DNA of 64,000 bases from Jannaschia pagri (lineage in GTDB: Bacteria > Pseudomonadota > Alphaproteobacteria > Rhodobacterales > Rhodobacteraceae). Each line of letters starts with the position of its first letter. Position 1 is the first letter of the stretch. The translations under genes and the position numbers were made by a program. Location: contig NZ_BPFH01000004.1 of assembly GCF_019655435.1 (NCBI RefSeq), positions 62,001-126,000 of the forward strand, read 5' to 3'. Below are positions 1 through 7,005 of the stretch, in pieces. The notes below the pieces were generated by a model. The model had not been told where the DNA came from. It saw only the letters and a program-made list of their open reading frames with translations, and searched no databases.

Positions 1-726
1 GGCGGCGCCCATTGGGGCAAACTTGTGCCCGTCGCCGTTCTGTCCGTCGCTGTGGCCGGTCTCATTTGGGCCATGCAGACGGGTCAAAGCCTGGGCGGGC
101 CGCTTGGGGTTGCCCTGGGTGTTTGGCTGGTCGTCGGTGCGGGTGTTGACCTGGCCACGCGGACGGGCCGCGGATCGGTTGGGGATCGTTTGCGGCGCTT
201 GACCCGGCTGCCGGGTGCAGATTGGGGCAAAGCGCTGGCCCATGGCGGGTTGGGGATCACGATCTTCGGGGTCGCTGGTCTGACCGCATGGGAGCAAGAG
301 AAGATCGAGATCATGGCCGTGGGCGACCGTATGGAGCTTGGGCGCTATGAGGTCGTTCTAGAAGACGTCAGCCGCGTGCAGGGACCGAACTACATCTCGA
401 CCATGGCGCGAATGCATGTCTACGAGGGCGGGCGCGACATTGGCGTGCTCATTCCTGAAAAGCGCATTTACCCTGTGGCGCAAATGCCCACCACCGAGGC
501 CGGCATCGACAATGGGTTCCTGCGCGACGTCTATGCCGTCATCGGTGATCCGCAGCAGGGCGGTGGCTGGGCGGTTCGCGTCTATATCAAGCCATTTGCC
601 AACTGGATTTGGGGTGGCGCAATCATCATGGCCCTGGGTGGCCTCGTCTCCCTCGGGGATCGCCGGTATCGCGTGGCGGGGGGTGCCCGGCGCAAGGCGC
701 CCGTGGCCGGGGTGCCCGCAGAATGA
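1..726 (+). CDS. ccmF: Cytochrome c heme lyase subunit CcmF, C-terminal part (5' end outside window)
   Basis: The frame is open from base 1, so only about 241 C-terminal residues of a protein usually near 650 residues are present. CcmF is the membrane heme-lyase core of system I cytochrome c maturation and attaches heme to apocytochromes on the periplasmic side. The visible part has a membrane segment at its start, a periplasmic stretch with the family pattern EKRxYP...TEAGI...DVYAVIGDP, and a last membrane helix after KPFANWIW, ending in GGLVSLGDRR. The stop overlaps the ccmH start by ATGA, so the two are translationally coupled. Identification is firm; the N-terminal half cannot be judged. 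Confidence 0.93.
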   Translation, partial: GGAHWGKLVPVAVLSVAVAGLIWAMQTGQSLGGPLGVALGVWLVVGAGVDLATRTGRGSVGDRLRRLTRLPGADWGKALAHGGLGITIFGVAGLTAWEQEKIEIMAVGDRMELGRYEVVLEDVSRVQGPNYISTMARMHVYEGGRDIGVLIPEKRIYPVAQMPTTEAGIDNGFLRDVYAVIGDPQQGGGWAVRVYIKPFANWIWGGAIIMALGGLVSLGDRRYRVAGGARRKAPVAGVPAE

Positions 727-1178
727 GGGCCGCGCTCATCGGAGCGTGCTTGCTCCTCTTCGCGGGACCCGTGGCAGCGGTGCAGCCAGATGAAGTGCTC
801 GATGATCCGGTGCTTGAGGAACGGGCGCGCGAGCTATCCAAGGGTCTGCGCTGCCTCGTGTGCCGAAACGAGAGCATCGACGAAAGCAACGCTGGTTTGG
901 CGCGCGACCTGCGGCTCCTGGTGCGTGAACGCCTGGTCGCTGGGGATACCGACGAAGAACTGATCGATTACGTCGTGGATCGATACGGGGAATACGTGCT
1001 GCTGAACCCGCCAGCCTCCGGCTCAACGCTGTTGCTGTGGGGCGCGCCGCTCGCGCTGCTTTTGCTGGGGGCAGGTGTCGCCACGGCCCATATCACGCGC
1101 CAGCGCCGCGCCGTGCCCGATGGGTTGTCTGACGCGGAAGAGGCGCGCGTGCGGGAACTGCTCAAGGCTGAGGACTGA
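723..1178 (+). CDS. ccmH: Cytochrome c maturation protein CcmH/CycL
   Basis: A 151-residue thioredoxin-like partner of CcmF that reduces or holds the apocytochrome CXXC for heme ligation. It has a signal sequence (residues 1-19), the CcmH heme-handling motif LRCLVCRNES with C44 and C47, a helical region, and one membrane helix near residues 97-118. The short cytoplasmic tail ends in DAEEARVRELLKAED. The ATG at 723 is chosen because it overlaps the ccmF stop and opens directly into the signal peptide; an upstream in-frame ATG would add residues from another frame of ccmF. Length fits the short alphaproteobacterial CcmH without the CcmI tetratricopeptide part. Confidence 0.93.
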   Translation: MRAALIGACLLLFAGPVAAVQPDEVLDDPVLEERARELSKGLRCLVCRNESIDESNAGLARDLRLLVRERLVAGDTDEELIDYVVDRYGEYVLLNPPASGSTLLLWGAPLALLLLGAGVATAHITRQRRAVPDGLSDAEEARVRELLKAED

Positions 1179-1384
1179 GCGACCGGCCCTGGACCTTTGG
1201 CTGTGTCCTGCGGTATGAGCTCCACACGGTCCGCAGTTCACCGAGGCACCGCCGCCCCGCTTGGGGTACGCTGAACCTGCTTTGAGACGTTGATAGATCA
1301 ACGATCCACTCCGCCTTCCGGCGGGCAAGGGCGGTCCCCCGACACTCCTCTATGGGGTGGCGCGTTGGCGGCAGGAGATCGACC

Positions 1385-1894
1385 ATGCCGAGGGAAGCCT
1401 TCCCACTCGTCCTAGAGGACGTGACACAATTCACCCGCAGCCTGCGACATCAGGTGCCCGGTGACATCCCCCATCAGACGATGCTCAACCATGTGGCGCG
1501 CGCGGCGGGCTATCGCAATTTCCAACACCTCAAGGCCGCCAGCGGGTGGGGCGAAGCACCGACCGAAGCGCCCCCGAATCTGGCTCAGGTGCGCCGGGCT
1601 GCTGCCCGATTCGACGCCGAAGGCCGCTTCACCGGTTGGCCCACTAAGCGGTCGCTTCGCATGTTGTGCCTCTGGCCCATCTGGGCGCGGTTGGATCCCC
1701 GCGGCGTGCGGACGGAGCGGCAAATCTCCGATGAGATTCATGCGCTCTGTACGTTCCGCGATGCGGCGGGCATCCGCCGCGAGATGGTGGGTGAGGGGAT
1801 GCTGACCCGGACCCGGGATGGCAGCGAATACCGCCGGATCAACCGCGCGCCAACATCGACTCAACGGGCGCTGATCCGGCTTGTCTTGCCGTGA
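1385..1894 (+). CDS. DUF2087 domain-containing protein, possible regulator
   Basis: A 169-residue protein of unknown role. The second half (from about residue 85) fits DUF2087: a basic GRFTGWPTKRS entry, a helical region, the ERQISDEIHALC helix, and the end block RREMVGEGMLTRTRDGSEYRR, which looks like a winged-helix fold. The first half contains NHVARAAGYRNFQHLKA, a short helical motif seen in front of such domains. The ATG at 1385 is preferred over 1352 because AGGAG sits at a normal distance. It lies alone between ccmH and the hydratase with gaps of about 205 and 125 bases. No target can be inferred. Confidence 0.7.
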   Translation: MPREAFPLVLEDVTQFTRSLRHQVPGDIPHQTMLNHVARAAGYRNFQHLKAASGWGEAPTEAPPNLAQVRRAAARFDAEGRFTGWPTKRSLRMLCLWPIWARLDPRGVRTERQISDEIHALCTFRDAAGIRREMVGEGMLTRTRDGSEYRRINRAPTSTQRALIRLVLP

Positions 1895-1940
1895 TGTCGC
1901 GCTTTCCTGCGGGCAATTGTTTGCCTAAGCCTTAAGGGAC

Positions 1941-1967
1941 GGCCCCTGGGTATTATGTCCGGGGGCC
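1941..1967 (+). terminator. Stem-loop after the DUF2087 gene
   Basis: Arms GGCCCCTGG (1941-1949) and CCGGGGGCC (1959-1967) pair with one wobble around a 9-base loop. It follows the DUF2087 stop by 46 bases. There is no real T-run, so termination is only suggested. Confidence 0.4.
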
Positions 1968-2019
1968 TTGCCACAGCGGGCCAAGGGTCCGTCGCAACCC
2001 GATGGGCAGGAGCCGCGCC

Positions 2020-2796
2020 ATGAACTACGAAACGATCCGCCTGAGCTTCCGAGATGGGGTGGGCATCCTGACGCTGAACCGCCCGGATGTGATGAACGCG
2101 CTTTCGACGCAGATGCGCGCTGAAATCCTGCACGCGGTGCAATCCGCCGAACGGCAGGCCCGCGTGCTCGTCATGACGGGCAAGGGCAAGTGTTTTTGCT
2201 CCGGCCAGGACCTGGGCGACCGCTCCAACATGAACACGCTCAATCTGGAGCGGACGCTGCGCGACGAATATGAGCCCATGCTGAAGGCGATCTTTGACTG
2301 TGAGATCCCAACCATCGCCGCCGTTAACGGCCCTGCGGCGGGGGCGGGGGCCAACCTGGCGCTCGCGTGTGACGTTGTCATCGCCACCGAAAGCGCCGTG
2401 TTCCTTCAGGCGTTTACGCGCATCGGTCTGATTCCAGACGCGGGCGGGACCTATTGGTTGCCGCGTCAAATCGGGACGGCCAAGGCCATGGGGGCCGCGC
2501 TTTTTGCGGAGCCGGTCACCGCCCAACAGGCCAGCGATTGGGGCATGATCTGGGAGGCCGCGCCCGACGAGCGCTTCGCCGACGTCTGGGCCGAACGGGC
2601 GCAGCACCTCGCGAATGGGCCGTCCACGGCCTACGCCGCTGTCAAACAGGCAATCCGGGGCAGTTTCGACAACACCCGTGATGAGCAGCTCGCCCTTGAG
2701 GCCAAGTTGCAGGGTCAGGCCGGACAGACCCGCGATTTCAAGGAAGGCGTGCTGGCCTTTCTAGAAAAGCGCGCCGCGCGGTTCGAAGGGCGGTAG
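2020..2796 (+). CDS. Enoyl-CoA hydratase/isomerase family protein, PaaG-like
   Basis: A 258-residue crotonase-fold enzyme acting on acyl-CoA thioesters. The oxyanion-hole strand GPAAGAGANLALACDVV and the following FTRIGLIPDAGGTYWLP block are typical; in PaaG-type enzymes the aspartate of this block serves in catalysis, in place of the usual hydratase glutamate. That pattern favours 2-(1,2-epoxy-1,2-dihydrophenyl)acetyl-CoA isomerase or a related isomerase, but no other phenylacetate genes are in view, so the substrate is open. The ATG at 2020 follows GCAGGAG at good spacing; the ATG at 2002 is an alternative. It is upstream of fabF in the same direction. Confidence 0.85.
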   Translation: MNYETIRLSFRDGVGILTLNRPDVMNALSTQMRAEILHAVQSAERQARVLVMTGKGKCFCSGQDLGDRSNMNTLNLERTLRDEYEPMLKAIFDCEIPTIAAVNGPAAGAGANLALACDVVIATESAVFLQAFTRIGLIPDAGGTYWLPRQIGTAKAMGAALFAEPVTAQQASDWGMIWEAAPDERFADVWAERAQHLANGPSTAYAAVKQAIRGSFDNTRDEQLALEAKLQGQAGQTRDFKEGVLAFLEKRAARFEGR

Positions 2797-2896
2797 GCCG
2801 GGACGCGCGCGCGGGTCACCGCCCGGCTTCCGCCATGCCTTGCCCCCGGTCGCGGTCGCGTCGTATCAGGCGGCACGTGTTGGGGAGATCGAGCTC

Positions 2897-4159
2897 ATGG
2901 AATTGCGCCGCGTTGTCGTGACGGGTCTGGGAATTGTGTCACCGCTGGCCTGCGGGATCGAAGAGACATGGCGCCGCTTGATCGACGGGCAGTCGGGCGC
3001 CGGGCCGATCACGCGCTTTGACGCCAGCCACTTGGCAACGACCTATGCCTGCGAAGTCCCGCGCGGTGACGGCACTGACGGAACGTTCAATCCCGACGAT
3101 TGGATGGCGCCTAAGGAACAGCGCAAAGTGGATGAGTTCATCCTCTATGGTATGGCGGCAGCTCAGCAAGCGGTGGAGGATTCCGGCTGGACCCCTGGCG
3201 AAGAGGGCAAGCTGCGCACGGGCGTTATGATCGGATCAGGGATCGGCGGCCTATCGGCCATCGCGGATACCGCCGTCCTGCTGAAGGAACGGGGGCCGCG
3301 CCGCGTGTCACCGTTCTTTATCCCCTCGGCCTTGATTAACCTCGTATCCGGTCAAGTGAGCATCAAATACGGCTTCAAAGGCCCGAACCATGCGGTGGTG
3401 ACCGCCTGTTCGACGGGCGCCCATGCCATTGGCGACGCCGCGCGTCTCATTATGTTGGGTGACGCGGACGTGATGGTCGCGGGCGGGGCAGAATCGCCCA
3501 TCTCCGAGATTGGCATCGCTGGGTTCAATGCTTGTAAGGCTCTCTCGACCAAGTTCGCCGACGACCCGAAATCGGCCTCGCGCCCCTATTCTGAGGACCG
3601 CGATGGCTTCGTCATGGGGGAGGGCGCCGGGGTCGTGGTGCTGGAGGAATACGAGCACGCCAAGGCGCGGGGCGCCAAGATCTATGCCGAAGTGCGCGGC
3701 TATGGATTGTCGGGCGACGCCTATCACATCACCGCTCCGTCTGAGGATGGCGAGGGCGGGGAACGGGCCATGCGGGCCGCGCTCAAGAATGCGGGTCTGA
3801 CGCCGGGGGACATTGACTACATCAACGCCCACGGCACCTCGACCATGGCGGACACCATTGAGTTGGGCGCGGTAGAGCGGATGCTGGGCGACCATGCGGG
3901 CAAGGTCACGATGTCGTCGACGAAGTCGGCCGTGGGCCATTTGCTGGGCGCTGCCGGCGCGGTAGAAGCTATTTTCTGCATCCTGGCCTTGCGCGACCAG
4001 ATCGCGCCGCCCACTTTGAACTTGGACACGCCCGCCGTGGACACAAAGCTGTCGCTTGCGCCGAAGGTTGCCGAGAAGCGGAAGATTGACGTGGTCCTGT
4101 CGAATTCCTTCGGGTTTGGCGGTACGAATGCGACGCTTATCTTGTCGAAACCACATTAA
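2897..4159 (+). CDS. fabF: 3-oxoacyl-[acyl-carrier-protein] synthase II
   Basis: Condensing enzyme of fatty acid elongation: it joins malonyl-ACP with acyl-ACP. At 420 residues it has full family length. The catalytic triad is visible as C171 in VVTACSTGAHA, H312 in NAHGTSTMADT and H348 in STKSAVGHLLGAAG, and the C-terminal glycine-rich NSFGFGGTNATL is intact. The start at MELRRVVVTGLG (2897) has a GGGGAGA site upstream; the ATG at 2840 would add 19 atypical residues. acpP, often just upstream in relatives, is not here. mltG follows after 20 bases, a common order. Confidence 0.97.
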   Translation: MELRRVVVTGLGIVSPLACGIEETWRRLIDGQSGAGPITRFDASHLATTYACEVPRGDGTDGTFNPDDWMAPKEQRKVDEFILYGMAAAQQAVEDSGWTPGEEGKLRTGVMIGSGIGGLSAIADTAVLLKERGPRRVSPFFIPSALINLVSGQVSIKYGFKGPNHAVVTACSTGAHAIGDAARLIMLGDADVMVAGGAESPISEIGIAGFNACKALSTKFADDPKSASRPYSEDRDGFVMGEGAGVVVLEEYEHAKARGAKIYAEVRGYGLSGDAYHITAPSEDGEGGERAMRAALKNAGLTPGDIDYINAHGTSTMADTIELGAVERMLGDHAGKVTMSSTKSAVGHLLGAAGAVEAIFCILALRDQIAPPTLNLDTPAVDTKLSLAPKVAEKRKIDVVLSNSFGFGGTNATLILSKPH

Positions 4160-4179
4160 CATCGGAACGGAACCCTCTG

Positions 4180-5349
4180 ATGTGGAAGCATATCGCGGCG
4201 AATGCCTTGACCCTCGGGATCGTGGTGATCGTGTGCCTGGCGGGTCTGGTGCAGCTTGGCAAAAGCCGTTGGGCGGAGCCTGGGCCGCTGGCCGAAGCCG
4301 CGTTCTTTGAAGTACCGCGCGGGGCAAATCTGGATCGCGTGAGCGTGGCACTGGCGCGGGATGGCATCGTCAGTTCTGACAGTATTTTCCGCATCGGAAC
4401 GAAATATGCGGAACGGGATCGTGACCTGAAGTTCGGGACCTATGAGATCCCGGCGGGGGCGTCGATGCCGGAGGTGCTGGACATCATCACAGCGGGCGGG
4501 CCTTCTGTCTTCCCCTACACGGTCACCTACTTGTTGCGCGCGCGCGGGCCTGAGGTGCGCGTTCGGGAGCGTGTCCCCGGGCAGGATGCGCCGGTGGAGG
4601 TCGCCACCTTTGCGCCTGGTGTGGACGCGACGCCGGAGGCCTACACCGACCTTGTGGCAAGGGGTGTGCCGATCACCTGGCGGGTCTCGGTTGCGCCTGG
4701 CCTGACCTCCTGGGAGGTGGTCGAGGGCTTGAAGGGCGCCGATTTCCTAGAGGGGGTCGACGGGTTGGTCGTGCCGCCCGAAGGCAGCCTGGCGCCCGAT
4801 ACCTATGACGTGGCCCGGGGGTCCGACGCCGGAGACCTGTTGCAGCGGATGCGCGTGGCGCAGGAGCGGATCCTGGCGGAGGCCTGGGCGGCGCGGGTGC
4901 CAGGTCTGCCGCTGGAGACGCCGCAGGAGGCGCTGACGCTTGCGTCTATCATCGAGAAGGAGACCGGTGTCGCCGAGGAGCGTCGGTTGGTGTCCGCCGT
5001 CTTCGTAAACCGATTAAACCAGGGGATGCGTCTGCAGACGGACCCGACGGTGATTTACGGGATCACGAACGGCCAGGGTGGCCTCGGCCGTGGTTTGCGG
5101 CGGAGCGAGTTGGACCGGACCACGCCCTACAACACCTATCGGATTGATGGTTTGCCGCCGGGGCCGATTGCCAACCCAAGCGCCGCTGCGATCCGCGCGG
5201 CCATGGATCCCGAAGAGACCGATTTCATCTTTTTCGTGGCCGATGGGACCGGAGGCCATGCGTTCGCCGAGACCTTGGCCGAACACAATCGGAACGTTGC
5301 TGCGTGGCGGGCGATTGAAGCGGCTCGGCAATCCACCAGCGGTAATTGA
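4180..5349 (+). CDS. mltG: Endolytic peptidoglycan transglycosylase MltG
   Basis: A 389-residue inner-membrane lytic transglycosylase that cleaves nascent glycan strands and so sets strand length. One N-terminal membrane anchor (residues about 7-25) is followed by a LysM-like periplasmic part and the YceG catalytic domain. The catalytic glutamate is E259 in LASIIEKETG; the downstream LQTDPTVIYGI, TPYNTYRIDGLPPGPI and FVADGTGGHAF blocks are typical. It follows fabF by 20 bases and is closed by a strong terminator, so fabF-mltG probably ends one transcription unit. Confidence 0.96.
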   Translation: MWKHIAANALTLGIVVIVCLAGLVQLGKSRWAEPGPLAEAAFFEVPRGANLDRVSVALARDGIVSSDSIFRIGTKYAERDRDLKFGTYEIPAGASMPEVLDIITAGGPSVFPYTVTYLLRARGPEVRVRERVPGQDAPVEVATFAPGVDATPEAYTDLVARGVPITWRVSVAPGLTSWEVVEGLKGADFLEGVDGLVVPPEGSLAPDTYDVARGSDAGDLLQRMRVAQERILAEAWAARVPGLPLETPQEALTLASIIEKETGVAEERRLVSAVFVNRLNQGMRLQTDPTVIYGITNGQGGLGRGLRRSELDRTTPYNTYRIDGLPPGPIANPSAAAIRAAMDPEETDFIFFVADGTGGHAFAETLAEHNRNVAAWRAIEAARQSTSGN

Positions 5350-5350
5350 A

Positions 5351-5377
5351 AAAGGGACGGCGATGTGCCGTCCCTTT
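5351..5377 (+). terminator. Rho-independent terminator after mltG
   Basis: A perfect 11-bp stem, AAAGGGACGGC (5351-5361) with GCCGTCCCTTT (5367-5377), and a 5-base loop begins two bases after the mltG stop. The A-rich left flank and T-rich right flank let it work in both directions, so it may also close the minus-strand gene ending at 5402. Confidence 0.85.
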
Positions 5378-5401
5378 CTACGTGTCTGATGTGACAAGTC
5401 T

Positions 5402-5761
5402 TTATTTGTCGACCACCGCCACGTCGCGCCCGGCGGGCACCATGATGACGACCTGGCCTGCGGCGTTCGTGAACGTGAACTCGGTATTGGGCACTGCCGT
5501 CAGATCCATATCGATTGGTTGGGCGTCGCTCAGCACTTTGCCGCCTTGGATCACGACCGGCTCCGCCGAGCTGTAAGACGTAATCAGCGCATCCGCGTCG
5601 GTCGGATTGATTGCGGCGGCCTGGTCGATCAGTGGGCTCTCGGTTGTGACGCTGCCATCGACATAGGCGATGCCCTTGATGCCGGTTGATGCCATCTGCG
5701 CAAAGGCGGCAGGTGCGGTGATGAGCAGGGCGGCGGCGGTGGTCATAAGCGTCTTGGACAT
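5402..5761 (-). CDS. Small exported protein of unknown function (paralogue 1)
   Basis: A 119-residue protein with a clear Sec signal (MSKTLMTTAAALLITAPAAFA) and no further membrane helix, so it should be periplasmic or released. I do not recognise the family. The mature part ends in a block that recurs in the next gene: PVVIQGG...LSDA, then FTFTNAAGQVVIMVPAGRDV. Mature residues 1-45 are not shared. The start is supported by GGAAAGG a short distance upstream. A 9-bp stem-loop lies in the upstream leader. The neighbour at 6078-6329 has the same strand and a similar secretion signal. Confidence 0.75.
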   Translation of the reverse strand: MSKTLMTTAAALLITAPAAFAQMASTGIKGIAYVDGSVTTESPLIDQAAAINPTDADALITSYSSAEPVVIQGGKVLSDAQPIDMDLTAVPNTEFTFTNAAGQVVIMVPAGRDVAVVDK

Positions 5762-6077
5762 GTCGTAACCTTTCCAATGTGCGGCCCGCGAGACGTTGAA
5801 TGCGGGCCGCGATGTCTGGAAAAGAAACGGCGGGTTTGGGATCAGGTTCCGAAGATATCGGTCGCCAGCCTGGAACAGGTTGGCGAGATCCTAACGAAAT
5901 ACGCACTAAATCAATATGTTGCCGACAGTCTTTGGATCGGTGCAAACCCGCCTTCGATACGTTGGTCCTTTGGGAAGACGTCCGTCGCTGGTGACAGTGC
6001 CCCGCCCATTGCACCTGCGCCCTGGTCGGGACACGTGCCATGGGATGGACAGGCGTCGTCCCTGGCAGCGATCCGCC
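5762..6077. other. Intergenic region between the two exported-protein genes
   Basis: A 316-base stretch with no convincing gene. It holds the leader stem-loop at 5781-5810 and presumably the promoter of the 5402-5761 gene. Short frames on the plus strand have no homologous look and no good ribosome site. Confidence 0.5.
5781..5810 (-). promoter_or_regulatory. Perfect GC stem-loop in the leader of the exported-protein gene
   Basis: GCGGCCCGC (5781-5789) and GCGGGCCGC (5802-5810) form a 9-bp stem with a 12-base loop, about 20 bases before the start codon at 5761 on the minus strand. It has no T-run, so it may be an mRNA leader structure or protein site. Confidence 0.45.
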
Positions 6078-6329
6078 TTACTCGGTTGAGATGTCGACGG
6101 ATCTGCCCTCTGGGACCTTGACCACGATTTGACCAGCCGCGTTCGTGAAGGCAAAGCCGCTGTCACCCAGGGGCGTCAACACCATGTCGACGGCGGATGC
6201 CTCGCTGAGTGTTTCATTGCCTTGCAAAATGACGGGCGGCTTCGTGCTTTGCACGATGATGCGCAGGTCCGCGGCAGCGGCGGGGACGGCCACGACGAGA
6301 GATACCGCCAAAGCGATTGGGGTCTTCAT
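6078..6329 (-). CDS. Small exported protein of unknown function (paralogue 2)
   Basis: An 83-residue protein with a signal peptide (MKTPIALAVSLVVAVPAAAA) and a mature part of about 63 residues. It shares with the gene at 5402-5761 the pattern PPVILQG-x-E-x-LSEA, DMVLTP, then FAFTNAAGQIVVKVPEGRSV, so the two are paralogues that differ by an N-terminal insert of the longer one. Start chosen at the ATG that opens the signal peptide, with AAAGGAATAG upstream. Function unknown; a small all-beta periplasmic domain is a guess. Confidence 0.72.
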   Translation of the reverse strand: MKTPIALAVSLVVAVPAAAADLRIIVQSTKPPVILQGNETLSEASAVDMVLTPLGDSGFAFTNAAGQIVVKVPEGRSVDISTE

Positions 6330-6523
6330 AGGCTATTCCTTTCGTTAAATCTCGGACGGGTCGATATGCGATGCGTCCGACCAAGGTGTGCTTGGTGGCC
6401 TGACTTTGGCGGAGGGATGCTGGCGACTCTAGGGTTGAATGGCGCAGTGCTCTGGCTTAGGCGCAAATGTGCGCAGTTCGTAAATATATAACATAATCAG
6501 TAATTTAAGAATTATCGACGATC

Positions 6524-6543
6524 ACGGAATATTTCCGTTGACC
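6524..6543 (+). promoter_or_regulatory. Palindrome overlapping a -35-like element upstream of GTA g1
   Basis: ACGGAA (6524-6529) and TTCCGT (6533-6538) are perfect inverted repeats around TAT. The last base runs into TTGACC (6538-6543), a good -35 match; the sequence 17 bases later (CACATT) is only a weak -10. This is the most promoter-like spot before g1, but it is unproven. Confidence 0.4.
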
Positions 6544-6589
6544 CACAGAACGCTCACGAACACATTTGGGACAAGCTGGAAGACATGGG

Positions 6590-6631
6590 CGAGGCGCGGA
6601 TCGGGAGACATCCTGGGGCGCCTCGTTTTTT
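6590..6631 (+). terminator. Terminator-like hairpin in the GTA leader
   Basis: CGAGGCGC (6590-6597) pairs with GCGCCTCG (6618-6625); an inner GGAT/ATCC pair (6598-6601, 6610-6613) extends the stem past a small bulge. Six T residues follow (6626-6631). It sits 45 bases before the g1 start, where it would act as an attenuator. Confidence 0.6.
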
Positions 6632-6675
6632 GTCTCGATCGTGCGGACCGGGGAAACCTGCACGGGAGCAAGTTC

Positions 6676-7005
6676 ATGATCGAGGAAACGAGTGTGGTCG
6701 CCGGGGATACCGACCTGGGCGATGTCGAAGGACGGGCGCGTTCGGCGCTGCGCAGCATGGAGACGCTGCGGGATGTATTGGATCGCAAGGCTCTGGAATT
6801 GGCTGAGACACCTATCGACGGGATCAAACCCGACGATGTGCTGAAGCTGAGCCGGGACCTTGCCAAGGCCGTCTCTCAGGCGGTGGATTTAGAAGGGAAG
6901 GTGGCGGATGCCGGACGGATCGAACGCGGAGGGGACGGGCTTGACCTGGCCAGTGCGCGGGCTGAAGTCCGGCGCCGCCTCGATCTCCTGCTTGAGCGAG
7001 GCTGA
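6676..7005 (+). CDS. GTA g1: putative small terminase subunit
   Basis: A 109-residue protein, mostly helical and charged, in the g1 position of the Rhodobacter-type GTA cluster. In Rhodobacter capsulatus the g1 product is the small terminase that binds DNA and hands it to the large subunit. Visible features are a helix rich in R/D/E (residues about 15-45) and a C-terminal helix ARAEVRRRLDLLLERG. The ATG at 6676 has GGGAG upstream; the longer frame back to 6538 would run through the leader hairpin and is less likely. Its end overlaps the start of g2. Confidence 0.75.
   Translation: MIEETSVVAGDTDLGDVEGRARSALRSMETLRDVLDRKALELAETPIDGIKPDDVLKLSRDLAKAVSQAVDLEGKVADAGRIERGGDGLDLASARAEVRRRLDLLLERG

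Larger units (their letters stand above)
6330..6675. other. Leader and regulatory region of the GTA cluster
   Basis: A 346-base gene-free stretch with an AT-rich island near 6478-6535, unlike its GC-rich surroundings. It holds a GCGCA/TGCGC palindrome (6461-6474), the palindrome and -35-like element at 6524-6543, and a terminator-like hairpin at 6590-6631. The divergent minus-strand gene at 6329 must also start from here. Confidence 0.6.

Noticed and set aside
3308-4351. 347-residue minus-strand open frame
   Set aside because: It is fully antisense to fabF and the start of mltG, with arginine/proline-rich noise and no domain; a product of high GC at third positions.
6330-6675. CtrA site in the GTA leader
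   Set aside because: The AT-rich island has single TTAA words but no TTAA-N7-TTAA pair, so direct CtrA control is not supported by sequence.
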